Below, one piece after another: positions 44,038 through 52,965 of a stretch of DNA of 64,000 nt. Every line of letters begins with the position of its first letter. Position 1 is the first letter of the stretch. The DNA is taken from the NCBI GenBank assembly GCA_963797765.1, contig CAWCQU010000002.1, positions 1,662,624 to 1,726,623 on the forward strand. The letters run 5' to 3'. Origin of the DNA: JBGPTK01 sp963797765. Its GTDB lineage: Bacteria > Acidobacteriota > Terriglobia > Acidiferrales > UBA7541. The notes under the pieces are model-generated. The model did no database searches, had not been told where the DNA came from, and worked only from the letters and a program-made list of their open reading frames with translations. A program made the position numbers and the translations under genes.

Positions 44038-45454
44038 CAACAACCTCCCTTGTCACATATGGGGTGTGCCCGTTGCTAAAATTCGTTGTCTGCGTAAAGG
44101 GAGGCTCCTGGTTTAATCCTCGAAACAGTAACGTCCAGACCGTCTGCAAAATAAGGCTGAAGTCCAACAACGGCGACCAGTTGAAGATGTACTGCAAATC
44201 GAAACGCGCCTTGTCTTCGGAGGAATGCTGCTCCCTAAGCCCATGTACTTGCGCGAGGCCCGTGACGCCGGCTCGAACCTTCAGTCGTTGCCGCTGCCAC
44301 TCCGAATAATATTCTGACTCTCTCGAACGATTCGGGTCGGGGTCCGACGAGAGACATGTCGCCGCGCAATACGTTCCACAGTTGCGGCAGTTCCGTCAGA
44401 CTCCACCTGACGAAGAGTTTCTCGTAGCGCTCCGGACTTGTCGCGTGGCGCTCCAAATTTAATCGGTGCATCGGGAAAGGAATTCCGTCTTTGCCGCAAC
44501 GGAGCTCTGTCCGGAATGCCTGGCCCTTTCTGCTGTAGACAAAGAGGGCGGCTATTGCGAGTATGGGCGACACCAAGAGCAGAATTCCCGAGCTCAGGAC
44601 AAAGTCCATGGTTCGCTTGAGAGCAAAGCTTCCGGCGGAGGGATTTCGCTCCTGCAGCGAAAGCAGGGGAAGACCATCGATTTCGACCAAATCCACCTTT
44701 GACAGATAGAGGTCGTACAACTGCGGAACCAGATAAACTTGGACTGATGCTTTTCGACACTCGGCGATGAGTTTCCTGACTTCTGCGCCATTGGTCTGTG
44801 GCATCGCGATTATCAGCTTCTGGACCTGTTGCTGTGCCAGTAGCTCTAGGACCTGCAGCGTCTTGACAGCGGTAAACGATGGCTTGGCCGAGATGGCGAA
44901 CCCGTTGAAGTGTCTGCTTCACTCGGGAACAAGAACCCGACGATTTGGAAGGGGGCTTCAGGATGTGAAATGATCTTGCTGGCAAGCTCTTGGGCTATTG
45001 GCCCGTTTCCAAGAATGACGCAGCGATCGTCCGCCGCATTCCTCAGCTGAGAAGTGACCAGAAAACGAACCAAGCACCGCACTGCTGCGAGTCCAATGAG
45101 AAAAAGAATTGCGAAATAAAGCAGCACAAGGCGGGAGTAGTAGTGCTGGGTGAGGAATGCGAATGACAACAACACAACCATTAAAAGCGATACGGCTACA
45201 ATAAGCTTCGAGAGAATCGCGGGGAGGTGCCAGCCCCCTTTGAATCCATCGAGGTTCATTTCAGAGTAGAGCAACGTCCACACAGACGACGGCAGCGATC
45301 GCCATCGGAGAGTATGTCTGAAAATGAGATGACGAGGCCGATCGATTCCGTTTGTCGTACCTGCGTATCGCAATGCGATGCCGAATCCCAAGGCACTCGG
45401 CACCCACAACAAATCGGCAATCAATATCCCGTGGCGAATGTTTTTAATTTTCAT
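44021..45454 (-). CDS. Polyprenyl-phosphate hexose-1-phosphate transferase (two frameshifts)
   Basis: Initiates repeat-unit synthesis by moving sugar-1-phosphate to undecaprenyl phosphate at the inner membrane. Long WbaP/WcaJ type: N-terminal membrane helices (FGIALRYAGT region, LIVAVSLLMVVLLSFAFL, LVLLYFAILFLIGLAAV), a nucleotide-binding-like domain (RCVILGNGPIAQELA), a further helix (LKRTMDFVLSSGILLLVSPI) and the C-terminal bacterial sugar transferase domain (WSLTELPQLWNVLRGDMSLVGPRP). A lost base near 44905 and another shift near 44310 break it; reading through gives FAISAKPSFTAVKT and YYSEWQRQRLKVRAGVTGLA, then ends at 44021. Confidence 0.82.
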
Positions 45455-45674
45455 TTTAATTTGAAAGATGGTTCGGAATACTTCAGAAGCGATTCCGTCG
45501 CGTTCCCTTAACTAATACAAACTCTTACTTGGTTGATAACGTTCCGCGCAACTCTTCAGGTTTCCTATTGCGATATTGTTTACAGTTCATCAGTCCCTTT
45601 CAAGCAAACAATCGCTGGCAAATCTATTCGTCCTTCAAAGTTCCCGTGATTCATTTGCGTGTTCCGGAGGACCG

Positions 45675-46283
45675 CTATACCGAGCCGGCGGCCGTCAGGC
45701 TCCGGCGCGACATTCGGTTGTAGACGATCCGGTAAATCGAGTGGGCCATTGCAAGATGCAGGTCTTCGATGATTTGCATGTTTTCAGATGGAACGACCAC
45801 GCAGATGTCGCAAAGCGGCTTCATGTCTCCACCTTGGAATCCGGAGATGCCGACCGTCATCGCACCTGCGTCCCGAGCTACCTGCAAAGCATTCAGCACG
45901 TTCTTGGAATTTCCGCTCCCACTGATGGCAAACGCAACGTCTCGCGGTTGGACGAAGTTTCTAAGTTGTTCCGAAAAGATATCTTCATAACTGGAATCGT
46001 TTGCCCAAGCGGTCAGGGTAGGAAGATTGTCCGTGAGAGCAAGCACTCGAAACCTCTTCGCACCGTTGCAACTGGCCGTACCCTTTCCGAGGTCGCAGGC
46101 GAGATGAGACGCGAGAGCTGCGCTCCCACCATTTCCGAATAGATATACCATTTGTCCCGATTCGTTGGCCCTCACTAGGAGATCCGCGACCTGGTTGATG
46201 CTGTCCTTCGGAAGGGCGGCTATAACGTCCTGTAATTCCTTAAAATATTGCGCTGCATCCGAAAACTCTTTGCCGTCGTTCAT
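45675..46283 (-). CDS. gmhA: Phosphoheptose isomerase (SIS domain)
   Basis: 202 residues from the ATG at 46283 with GGGAGG upstream; a GTG five codons earlier overlaps that ribosome site. SIS fold: VYLFGNGGSAALASHLACDL (about 50-69), AISGSGNSKNVLNAL (about 120) and the C-terminal IIEDLHLAMAHSIY active-site His stretch typical of GmhA. Converts sedoheptulose 7-phosphate to D-glycero-D-manno-heptose 7-phosphate, the first step of heptose synthesis. The supporting genes hddA and hddC lie downstream. Confidence 0.9.
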   Translation of the reverse strand: MNDGKEFSDAAQYFKELQDVIAALPKDSINQVADLLVRANESGQMVYLFGNGGSAALASHLACDLGKGTASCNGAKRFRVLALTDNLPTLTAWANDSSYEDIFSEQLRNFVQPRDVAFAISGSGNSKNVLNALQVARDAGAMTVGISGFQGGDMKPLCDICVVVPSENMQIIEDLHLAMAHSIYRIVYNRMSRRSLTAAGSV

Positions 46284-46675
46284 ATAAGATCCTCCCACAG
46301 TTTAACAGAACGTACCTTTATTGGCTTGATGACTTCGATGCGGGATTCCCCGCGAGGCAACAAGAAAATAGGAAGCTCGGCTTCGAACCGCGTTTGGCAG
46401 ACTTCAGTCGCTGAGAGCCGGTCTGGAATTATTTACAGGCTCACATCTGGCGGTTGCGCAACACTAACATCTGCACATTGCGCCCTAGCAACCCCATGCC
46501 AGGCGTTCGTGTTACTGCATTCTCGAGACACTTGGCTGTTGGTGCCACTTCGAAGATTCGGCTTGATCCGCCGCCCGAAGTTTTCAGGACGACACAGATT
46601 GTCCAACAGTCTCTTTGATATAGATTGGAATGCCATCCAAACTCTCTTCTTTATTCAGGAAAGAGCTGGAGTGGA
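46284..46675. other. Gap in the EPS cluster without a gene
   Basis: About 390 bases between gmhA and the short phosphoglycosyltransferase. A 143-codon plus-strand frame crosses it but has no ribosome site and no family resemblance. A promoter for the gmhA-hddA-hddC part could lie here; I see no convincing -35/-10 pair. Confidence 0.45.
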
Positions 46676-47374
46676 TTAGCAGTTCTTGCCAAAGAGCATG
46701 TACGGGATTGCCTTGAGCAGAATGTTCAAATCTAGCCAAATCGACCAATCATTAATGTAGGATAAGTCGAGTCGGACCATCTGATCGAAATCGGTCGTCT
46801 TACCTGAAACGACCCAGAGTGAAACCAATCCGGGTTTCACGATGACTCGATGCTTTTGCCAATCGCTCAGTTGCTCGTATTCAAAAATCTGAGTCGGACG
46901 AGGCCCTACCAAACTCATGTCCCCTTTCAAGACGCTCCACAATTGTGGCAATTCGTCGAGGCTGAACCGCCGAAGGATCCGCCCGAGGGGGGTAACGCGC
47001 GGGTCATTCTGCATTTTGAAGAAAATCCCTGTCATTTCGTTTTTCTCGCGCAGTTGCTCCCTGACCTGATCGGCACCGTCAAACATTGTCCGGAACTTGT
47101 AACCTACGAACGGTACCCCTCCTTTGCCGACTACATTCCAGCGGAAGAAAACCGGCCCTGGAGAACTGAGTCTGACGAGCAGTTGTATCAGGATCATCAC
47201 CGGGATCAGAATCAGGAACGCAATGCCAGAGACAACTACGTCAATCACCCGCTTCACGGCCATGCCTACCGCAGGTAGCGTCCGAAGCGTCGGGGGCTCT
47301 GGTATCACAGACGGCTGAGTTGTGCTCAGCAATATTGGTTGATAGTGGAATTCTTCTTGGGTTTCATTCCGCAT
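46676..47374 (-). CDS. Phosphoglycosyltransferase (WcaJ/EpsL-like, short form)
   Basis: 232 residues with one re-entrant membrane helix (IDVVVSGIAFLILIPVMILI) and the bacterial sugar transferase domain: GGVPFVGYKFRTMFDGAD, LGRILRRFSLDELPQLWSVL, GDMSLVGPRPTQIFEYE, ending in an amphipathic C-terminus. It transfers a sugar-1-phosphate to undecaprenyl phosphate. It is the second initiating transferase of the cluster. It overlaps the WcaI-like gene by 11 bases. Confidence 0.9.
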   Translation of the reverse strand: MRNETQEEFHYQPILLSTTQPSVIPEPPTLRTLPAVGMAVKRVIDVVVSGIAFLILIPVMILIQLLVRLSSPGPVFFRWNVVGKGGVPFVGYKFRTMFDGADQVREQLREKNEMTGIFFKMQNDPRVTPLGRILRRFSLDELPQLWSVLKGDMSLVGPRPTQIFEYEQLSDWQKHRVIVKPGLVSLWVVSGKTTDFDQMVRLDLSYINDWSIWLDLNILLKAIPYMLFGKNC

Positions 47375-48728
47375 TGGCGATGTCTTTGCTTGCCGGGATT
47401 TGGCGTTTTGACAAATGAGATTGGTCGACCGGACTCAATGGTAACCGGACTTGGCCGGCTGATGACAGGCTTTTGTCAACGCGCGATTGAGGGCGGCCAC
47501 AGATCTCCAGCATCGACTTTTCGAACCTGCTCAGAATTTCCTCACGGCCCATATTCTCCACCGCGTATTGGCGTGCCGCTTTGCCCAAGCGATGCCGCAG
47601 ATTCGAATCCGCAGCCAGCCGGGTAATCCCAGACACAAATTCGTCGATGTTACCGGGAGCGGTAACAATACCTCTCCCCTCGAGCACCATCGATATTTGC
47701 GTTCCTGGGTGAGCCGTTGCGATAACCGCGCGACCGCTTGCCATCATGCCCGTCAGTTTGGAGGGCATAACCAAATCCGAGGCATCAGCCAGTTGGGGTA
47801 ACAAATGCACATCCGCCAGATTAAGCAGTTCGTTCAGTCGGCCGGCCGGTTGCAACGGAAGCATGAAGACATTTCGACGTTTTTCCATTAGAAGTTCTTC
47901 CCGAAATGGTCCATCACCACAGAAAACAAAGCAGATGTCAGAGCGAGAGGCAAGGCGGCGGCTCGCGTCGACGAGTAACTTCAAGCCGTGTTTCATCCCC
48001 ATGCTTCCGGAATAAAGAGCCACAATCGCTTGTTCGGGAATCCCCAACTCCTGGCGAAATGCACTGACCGTTGCCAGTGGATAAATCGCTGATGTGTCCA
48101 CCCAATTGGGGAAAAGTATTCTCTTCGAGGAGTCGACTCCCTTCGCTGCTAGTCGCTCGACCATCCGATGAGAGATCGCAGAAACCCGGTCAAACTTGGA
48201 CATCAAAAATCGTTCAACAGTTTGGGCGAGCCCCTCCAGCCCATGCGATGAAAGTCTCCCTAACTGAAAAGCTGCGTCTACTTCGAAATCTTGCACGTGA
48301 AGCCATGCTGCTGAAGCCGTTAACTTGGAAACAAAAAGAACCTGAGGTGAACAGAAGAGCGTCGGCTCAATCATCAATATCACATCTGGCCGCCAGAATG
48401 CCTGTATAAGCATGGGCAGCGCGCTGCTGAGCGCGAAACTTGCCAAATAAACGATCCGGTTCCAGCCGTGCGGCTTCCGAGGTATCCAAGCGGGGCAACG
48501 AATGACTCTTAGAGTGCCCTTCGAACCGTTGGCTGGCAGCCACATCTCCCTGCTGAACTTCCAGGAAGAATAGCCGTCAAAAACCTTCCAGTGTGGAAAA
48601 TGCGGAACCGAAGTCACAACTCGAACTTCATGATCGCGCATGGAAAGCCACTCGGCCATCTCGCCCGTATATTTTCCAATCCCAACCTTTTCGGGGGAAA
48701 AGTCGATGCCGTGAATCAGCACGCGCAT
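47364..48728 (-). CDS. Glycosyltransferase, WcaI-like
   Basis: 454 residues, GT-B/GT4. The start RVLIHGIDFSPEKVGIGKYT and GEMAEWLSMRDHEVRVVTS are characteristic of the WcaI family of colanic acid synthesis. The donor-binding region shows YSGSMGMKHGLKLLVDA, CGDGPFREEL and SDLVMPSKLTGMMASGRAVI. WcaI proteins use GDP-sugars such as GDP-fucose, which fits the gmd-fcl genes upstream. The start codon is four bases from the methyltransferase stop. Confidence 0.88.
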   Translation of the reverse strand: MRVLIHGIDFSPEKVGIGKYTGEMAEWLSMRDHEVRVVTSVPHFPHWKVFDGYSSWKFSREMWLPANGSKGTLRVIRCPAWIPRKPHGWNRIVYLASFALSSALPMLIQAFWRPDVILMIEPTLFCSPQVLFVSKLTASAAWLHVQDFEVDAAFQLGRLSSHGLEGLAQTVERFLMSKFDRVSAISHRMVERLAAKGVDSSKRILFPNWVDTSAIYPLATVSAFRQELGIPEQAIVALYSGSMGMKHGLKLLVDASRRLASRSDICFVFCGDGPFREELLMEKRRNVFMLPLQPAGRLNELLNLADVHLLPQLADASDLVMPSKLTGMMASGRAVIATAHPGTQISMVLEGRGIVTAPGNIDEFVSGITRLAADSNLRHRLGKAARQYAVENMGREEILSRFEKSMLEICGRPQSRVDKSLSSAGQVRLPLSPVDQSHLSKRQIPASKDIANAE

Positions 48729-48731
48729 GGC

Positions 48732-49730
48732 CTAAGCCTTCCTCGCAATGGTTAGCAAACAATCCCCGCGGCCGCGCCTGTTTTCCAGCCATAAAACGGG
48801 GAAAAGCACGAATCTGACGAGCAGCATCAGGAATAAGGTCAAGAAAGGGTTTCGCAGTTGGCGATTCTTTTCGCCTTTGGCAGCAAAGAAATAGGCGATC
48901 AGCGATTGCGCGACCCATACCGCCGGCGTTATTTGGCGCACATCAATTTGATCATAGCCAGCACTTTCCAGCAACTCGCGCAACGTGACGGCCGAAAAAT
49001 GGGATATGTGGAAGGGAACATGCCAGTTTATCCAAGACCGGCCAAACACTTGCCGAAGCCAACTCTTGCTGTTAGGACAGCTGATCCACACTTCTCCTCC
49101 GCCCACTAGAATTCTGTGGACGTCCTGCAGCATCTGACGAGGATCCAGCGAGTGTTCCAACACGTTCGACAAGACGGCGACGTCGTACGGAGCCGTGGGA
49201 ACAAATTCGCCAAGCAAGCAGGTATGAACGATGAAGCCAGGCTTTCGTGCTTCAGCCGCCGCTCTCTCATTGATCTCAAGTCCTTCCACTTGGAATCCGT
49301 TGCGCGTATACAGCCTTAGGCCGCGCCCCTCATTACAACCGATATCCAGGAGGCGACCGGTGCCGCGCCGGAGGTAAAAGGAGATATCACCGTCGATCTG
49401 AGTCCAAACGCGATTCAGAAATGAAAATAGAAACTTCTCTCGTAACCTGGTGTAGAGAGTATCCCTCTCTCCGCCGAAGTTGTAATGTGCCTCGTAAAGA
49501 CTCTTGAGTTCCGCCGCGGATGGAAGTGGGCATGTCTGCTCGAGACCGCATCGCACACAGCGGTGGATCTCGTATGATCCTAAAGTCCCAAACCGAGTGT
49601 CTACCAAGCCGTCCACAAGCACATCAAGTGCCGATCCACACAGAAGGCAAGTCTTCTGTGCTTGCCTGGATGTGTTTCTCGGTTCGCGAATGGATCCCGG
49701 CCCTGCAAGTTCGACCGTTTTGTGCGTCAT
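48732..49730 (-). CDS. SAM-dependent methyltransferase with zinc-binding N-terminus
   Basis: About 332 residues from the ATG at 49730, which overlaps the fcl stop (ATGA); the 30 codons upstream lie inside fcl. The N-terminal CLLCGS and CVRCGLEQTCPLP supply a zinc-ribbon-like site. The class I methyltransferase has RLLDIGCNEGRGLRLYTRNG and DVAVLSNVLEHSLDPRQML. A hydrophobic segment near the C-terminus (LTLFLMLLVRFVLFPVLW) may tie it to the membrane. It probably methylates a sugar or the growing glycan. Confidence 0.85.
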   Translation of the reverse strand: MTHKTVELAGPGSIREPRNTSRQAQKTCLLCGSALDVLVDGLVDTRFGTLGSYEIHRCVRCGLEQTCPLPSAAELKSLYEAHYNFGGERDTLYTRLREKFLFSFLNRVWTQIDGDISFYLRRGTGRLLDIGCNEGRGLRLYTRNGFQVEGLEINERAAAEARKPGFIVHTCLLGEFVPTAPYDVAVLSNVLEHSLDPRQMLQDVHRILVGGGEVWISCPNSKSWLRQVFGRSWINWHVPFHISHFSAVTLRELLESAGYDQIDVRQITPAVWVAQSLIAYFFAAKGEKNRQLRNPFLTLFLMLLVRFVLFPVLWLENRRGRGDCLLTIARKA

Positions 49731-50710
49731 TTGGCGCAAGAATTCGTCTCGGTCATAATGTGTGCAAACTCCGCATAGGTTATAGCCAAACCTTCCCGTA
49801 ACGAAGTCCGAGGCGCCCATCCCAGTTGGGTAATGAGGGCGATATCGAGCAACTTCTGTGGTGTTCCATCCGGCTTCGATGAATCGAATACGAGCTTTTG
49901 CTGGAAGCCGGTGACATCTGCGATGAGCTCGGAGAGTTCCCGAATCGTTAGATCTTCGCCTCGGCCGATATTCACCACCGGAGGATAAGAATCAGCCGCG
50001 ACCAATGGGTCAAGCTTTTCATCGGGCAAATTCATCAGAAAAACGCAAGCCTCAGCTGCATCATCGCTATAAAGGAATTCACGCCGAGGCGCCCCCGTGC
50101 CCCAGACCGTCACCTGGTCCGCCCCGCTTCGTTTCGCCTCGTGCATTTTTAGGATCAGCGCTGGAATTACATGGGAATCGTGAAGGTCGTAACGGTCTCC
50201 GCGCCCGTAGAGATTGCAAGGCATCGCTGACAAGAAGCGCGTGCCGTATTGGCGATTGTACGAGGCGCACATTTCAATCCCGGCTATTTTTGCAACCGCG
50301 TAGGCTCGATTGGTCAATTCCAAAGGTCCCGAAAGCAATGATTCTTCCTTCATGGGCTGGGGCGCGTGCTTGGGGTAGATACAGCTCGACCCCAGGAAAA
50401 GAAGCCGGTTCACCCCGGCTCGGTAAGCCTGGTGGATCACGTTGGTCTGAATGAGCAGATTCTGATGGATAAACTCAGCTGGATATGTGGAATTGGCGAG
50501 AATGCCTCCCACTTTGGCTGCAGCCAGAAAAACGTAATCGGGACGTTCCTGGGCAAAGAATTCCCGAACTTGGATCTGATCGGTTAAATCGAGTTCTTGA
50601 CGGCTGCGCAACAAGATATTGCCATGGCCAAGAGCTCGTAATTGGCGCACCAAAGCGGAGCCGACCAGTCCGTGATGGCCTGCCACGTAGATCTTTGAGT
50701 CTCGGTTCAT
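49727..50710 (-). CDS. fcl: GDP-L-fucose synthase
   Basis: 327 residues, short-chain dehydrogenase/epimerase. GHHGLVGSALVRQL (NADP motif, residues 11-24), SSCIYPKHAPQPMKEES with the catalytic Ser/Cys, NRAYAVAKIAG (YxxxK) and the active-site His in DSHVIPALI. Epimerises and reduces GDP-4-keto-6-deoxymannose to GDP-L-fucose. It starts three bases after gmd. Confidence 0.93.
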   Translation of the reverse strand: MNRDSKIYVAGHHGLVGSALVRQLRALGHGNILLRSRQELDLTDQIQVREFFAQERPDYVFLAAAKVGGILANSTYPAEFIHQNLLIQTNVIHQAYRAGVNRLLFLGSSCIYPKHAPQPMKEESLLSGPLELTNRAYAVAKIAGIEMCASYNRQYGTRFLSAMPCNLYGRGDRYDLHDSHVIPALILKMHEAKRSGADQVTVWGTGAPRREFLYSDDAAEACVFLMNLPDEKLDPLVAADSYPPVVNIGRGEDLTIRELSELIADVTGFQQKLVFDSSKPDGTPQKLLDIALITQLGWAPRTSLREGLAITYAEFAHIMTETNSCAK

Positions 50711-50713
50711 GAA

Positions 50714-51796
50714 CTAACCGGAATGGCTTTGAATTCGGTACCCGGAGTTGGAAACAAGTTGGTCGCGTTCCGCAAGTTTCAAATCCCCTGCGACCATCTC
50801 CGCGACGAGTTCGCGAAAGCCTACCTTGGGTTTCCAGCCCAGCTTGGCTCGCGCCTTACTCGAGTCACCCACGAGTGTATCTACTTCCGCCGGACGAAAA
50901 TAGTGCGGATCGATCGCAACAATGCACTGGCCACGGCCATCGAAGGCCTTTTCCTGGGCGCCGGAACCCCGCCAGGTGAGTCGGATCGCCAACTCCTCGG
51001 CCGCGGCATTCACGAAATCGCGCACGGAGTATTGATGCCCCGTGGCGATTACGTAATCATCCGGCTCATCCTGCTGAAGCATGAGCCACTGCATTTCCAC
51101 ATAGTCGCGCGCATGGCCCCAGTCGCGTTTCGCATCCAAATTGCCGAGGAACAGACAGTCCTCGAGGCCGACCTTGATGCGCGTCAGACCTCTGGTGATT
51201 TTACGCGTAACAAAGGTTTCGCCCCGCACAGGTGATTCGTGGTTGAAGAGTATCCCGTTGCATGCATACATGCCGTACGCTTCCCGATAATTCACCGTAA
51301 TCCAGTAGCCATACAGTTTCGCCACCCCGTAAGGAGAGCGTGGGTGGAATGGAGTCGTTTCGTTTTGGGGCGTCTCTCGAACCTGTCCGTAGAGTTCAGA
51401 AGTCGAAGCCTGGTAGAAGCGGACGTCTCGTGTCATGTCCAACGTCCGGATCGCCTCCAGAATGCGCAGTGTGCCGAGCGCGTCGACATCCGCGGTATAT
51501 TCTGGCGATTCGAACGAGACGCCCACGTGACTTTGCGCCGCTAGATTGTAGATTTCATTGGGCTGCACGAGCTGAATGATACGGGCCAGGCTGTTGGCGT
51601 CGGTCAAATCTCCGTAATGCAGGCGGAAACGAACACTGGGATCATGCGGATCCTGATAGAGGTGGTCGATTCGCGCAGTATTGAACGACGACGCGCGCCT
51701 TTTGATGCCATGCACTTCGTAGTGCTTTTCCAGCAGGAACTCCGCCAGGTACGCCCCATCCTGGCCGGTGACGCCCGTGATTAAGGCTTTTTTCAT
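50714..51796 (-). CDS. gmd: GDP-mannose 4,6-dehydratase
   Basis: 360 residues. ALITGVTGQDGAYLAEFLLE at the start, RRASSFNTARIDHLYQDPHD, YGDLTDANSL, NLAAQSHVGVSFESPEYTAD, STSELYG with the catalytic Thr-Ser-Glu, SPYGVAKLYGYWIT (YxxxK) and DWGHARDYVEM. Converts GDP-mannose to GDP-4-keto-6-deoxymannose, which Fcl then uses. A close paralogue lies immediately upstream in transcription. Confidence 0.95.
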   Translation of the reverse strand: MKKALITGVTGQDGAYLAEFLLEKHYEVHGIKRRASSFNTARIDHLYQDPHDPSVRFRLHYGDLTDANSLARIIQLVQPNEIYNLAAQSHVGVSFESPEYTADVDALGTLRILEAIRTLDMTRDVRFYQASTSELYGQVRETPQNETTPFHPRSPYGVAKLYGYWITVNYREAYGMYACNGILFNHESPVRGETFVTRKITRGLTRIKVGLEDCLFLGNLDAKRDWGHARDYVEMQWLMLQQDEPDDYVIATGHQYSVRDFVNAAAEELAIRLTWRGSGAQEKAFDGRGQCIVAIDPHYFRPAEVDTLVGDSSKARAKLGWKPKVGFRELVAEMVAGDLKLAERDQLVSNSGYRIQSHSG

Positions 51797-51800
51797 CCGT

Positions 51801-52875
51801 TCACTCCTGAATGTGAGTCGCCGTGTTCAGAATAGATCGCTCCCGCTCTGCAATTCGTAGATCGGCCGCTGCCATCTCTGCCACTATTTCACGAAACGTT
51901 ATCTTTGGTTTCCAACCCAATTTCGTTCGCGCTTTTCTAGCGTCTCCCACTACGTTTTCAACCTCGGATGGACGAAAGTAGTGTGGATCAATCGCGATCA
52001 CGCAGTGACCGCAAGCGTCGAACGCTTGTTCCTCCAGACCCCGGCCCCGCCAGGTGAGATGCATTCCCATTTCTTCTGCGGCAACGTTCACAAATTCCCG
52101 AACCGTAAACTGCTTGCCGGTAGCGATCACGAAATCCTCCGGAAGCTCCTGCTGCAGCATCATCCACATCATCTCAACGTAGTCCTGGGCGTGTCCCCAA
52201 TCGCGTTTCACCTCCAGATTGCCGAGATACAGACAATCTTGGAGGCCCACTTTGATCCGCGCGAGCCCTCGAGTGATCTTGCGGGTCACGAAGGTCTCAC
52301 CCCGGAGTGGAGATTCGTGATTGAATAGAATTCCGTTACAAGCATACATCCCGTACGCTTCGCGATAGTTCACGGTGATCCAATATGCATATAGCTTCGC
52401 GACCGAGTAGGGCGAACGCGGATGAAAAGGAGTGGATTCCGACTGCGGAGTAGTGTGGGAAAGTCCATATAGTTCCGAAGTCGAAGCCTGATAAAAACGC
52501 ACCTGGTTCGTTAATCCCAGGATTCGAATCGCCTCAAGCAATCTGAGCGTTCCCAATGCGTCCACGTTGGCCGTGCACTCCGGGGATTCAAACGACACTC
52601 GCTACACCGCTCTGCGCCGCCAGATTGTAAATCTCATCTGGATGTACTTTCTGAATCACTCTCATCAGATTATTTGCGTCGGTCATGTCGCCATGATGCA
52701 ATAAGGGATGATGACCAGAGCGGTCAAAGGCGTCCTCACGGTGGTCGTTGCGCGCCGTATCGTTCGATGGAGCACGACGGTTAATTCCGTGTACCTCATA
52801 GCGTTTCTTGATTAGGAATTTGGCCAGATAGGCCCCATCTTGACCGTTAATTCCCGTGATAAGTGCCTTTTTCAT
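51801..52875 (-). CDS. Second GDP-sugar 4,6-dehydratase, gmd paralogue (frameshifted)
   Basis: About 358 codons from the ATG at 52875, with one extra base near 52598 (NLAAQSGVA, then SFESPECTANVDAL). Overall very close to the neighbouring gmd, with STSELYG, SPYSVAKLYAYWIT and DWGHAQDYVEM intact. The nucleotide-side region is strongly different: RRAPSNDTARNDHREDAFDR replaces RRASSFNTARIDHLYQDPHD. The clustering with GDP-heptose genes allows a GDP-heptose 4,6-dehydratase role, but decay of a duplicate is equally possible. Confidence 0.8.
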
Positions 52876-52965
52876 GTTCGTCTTCTTGCTTCCGGCTGTC
52901 TGCATGCCTTGGCGGCAGAACTGAGTTTACGAAAATGGGCCCGAGTAGAGATCAGTGACCGCTCG

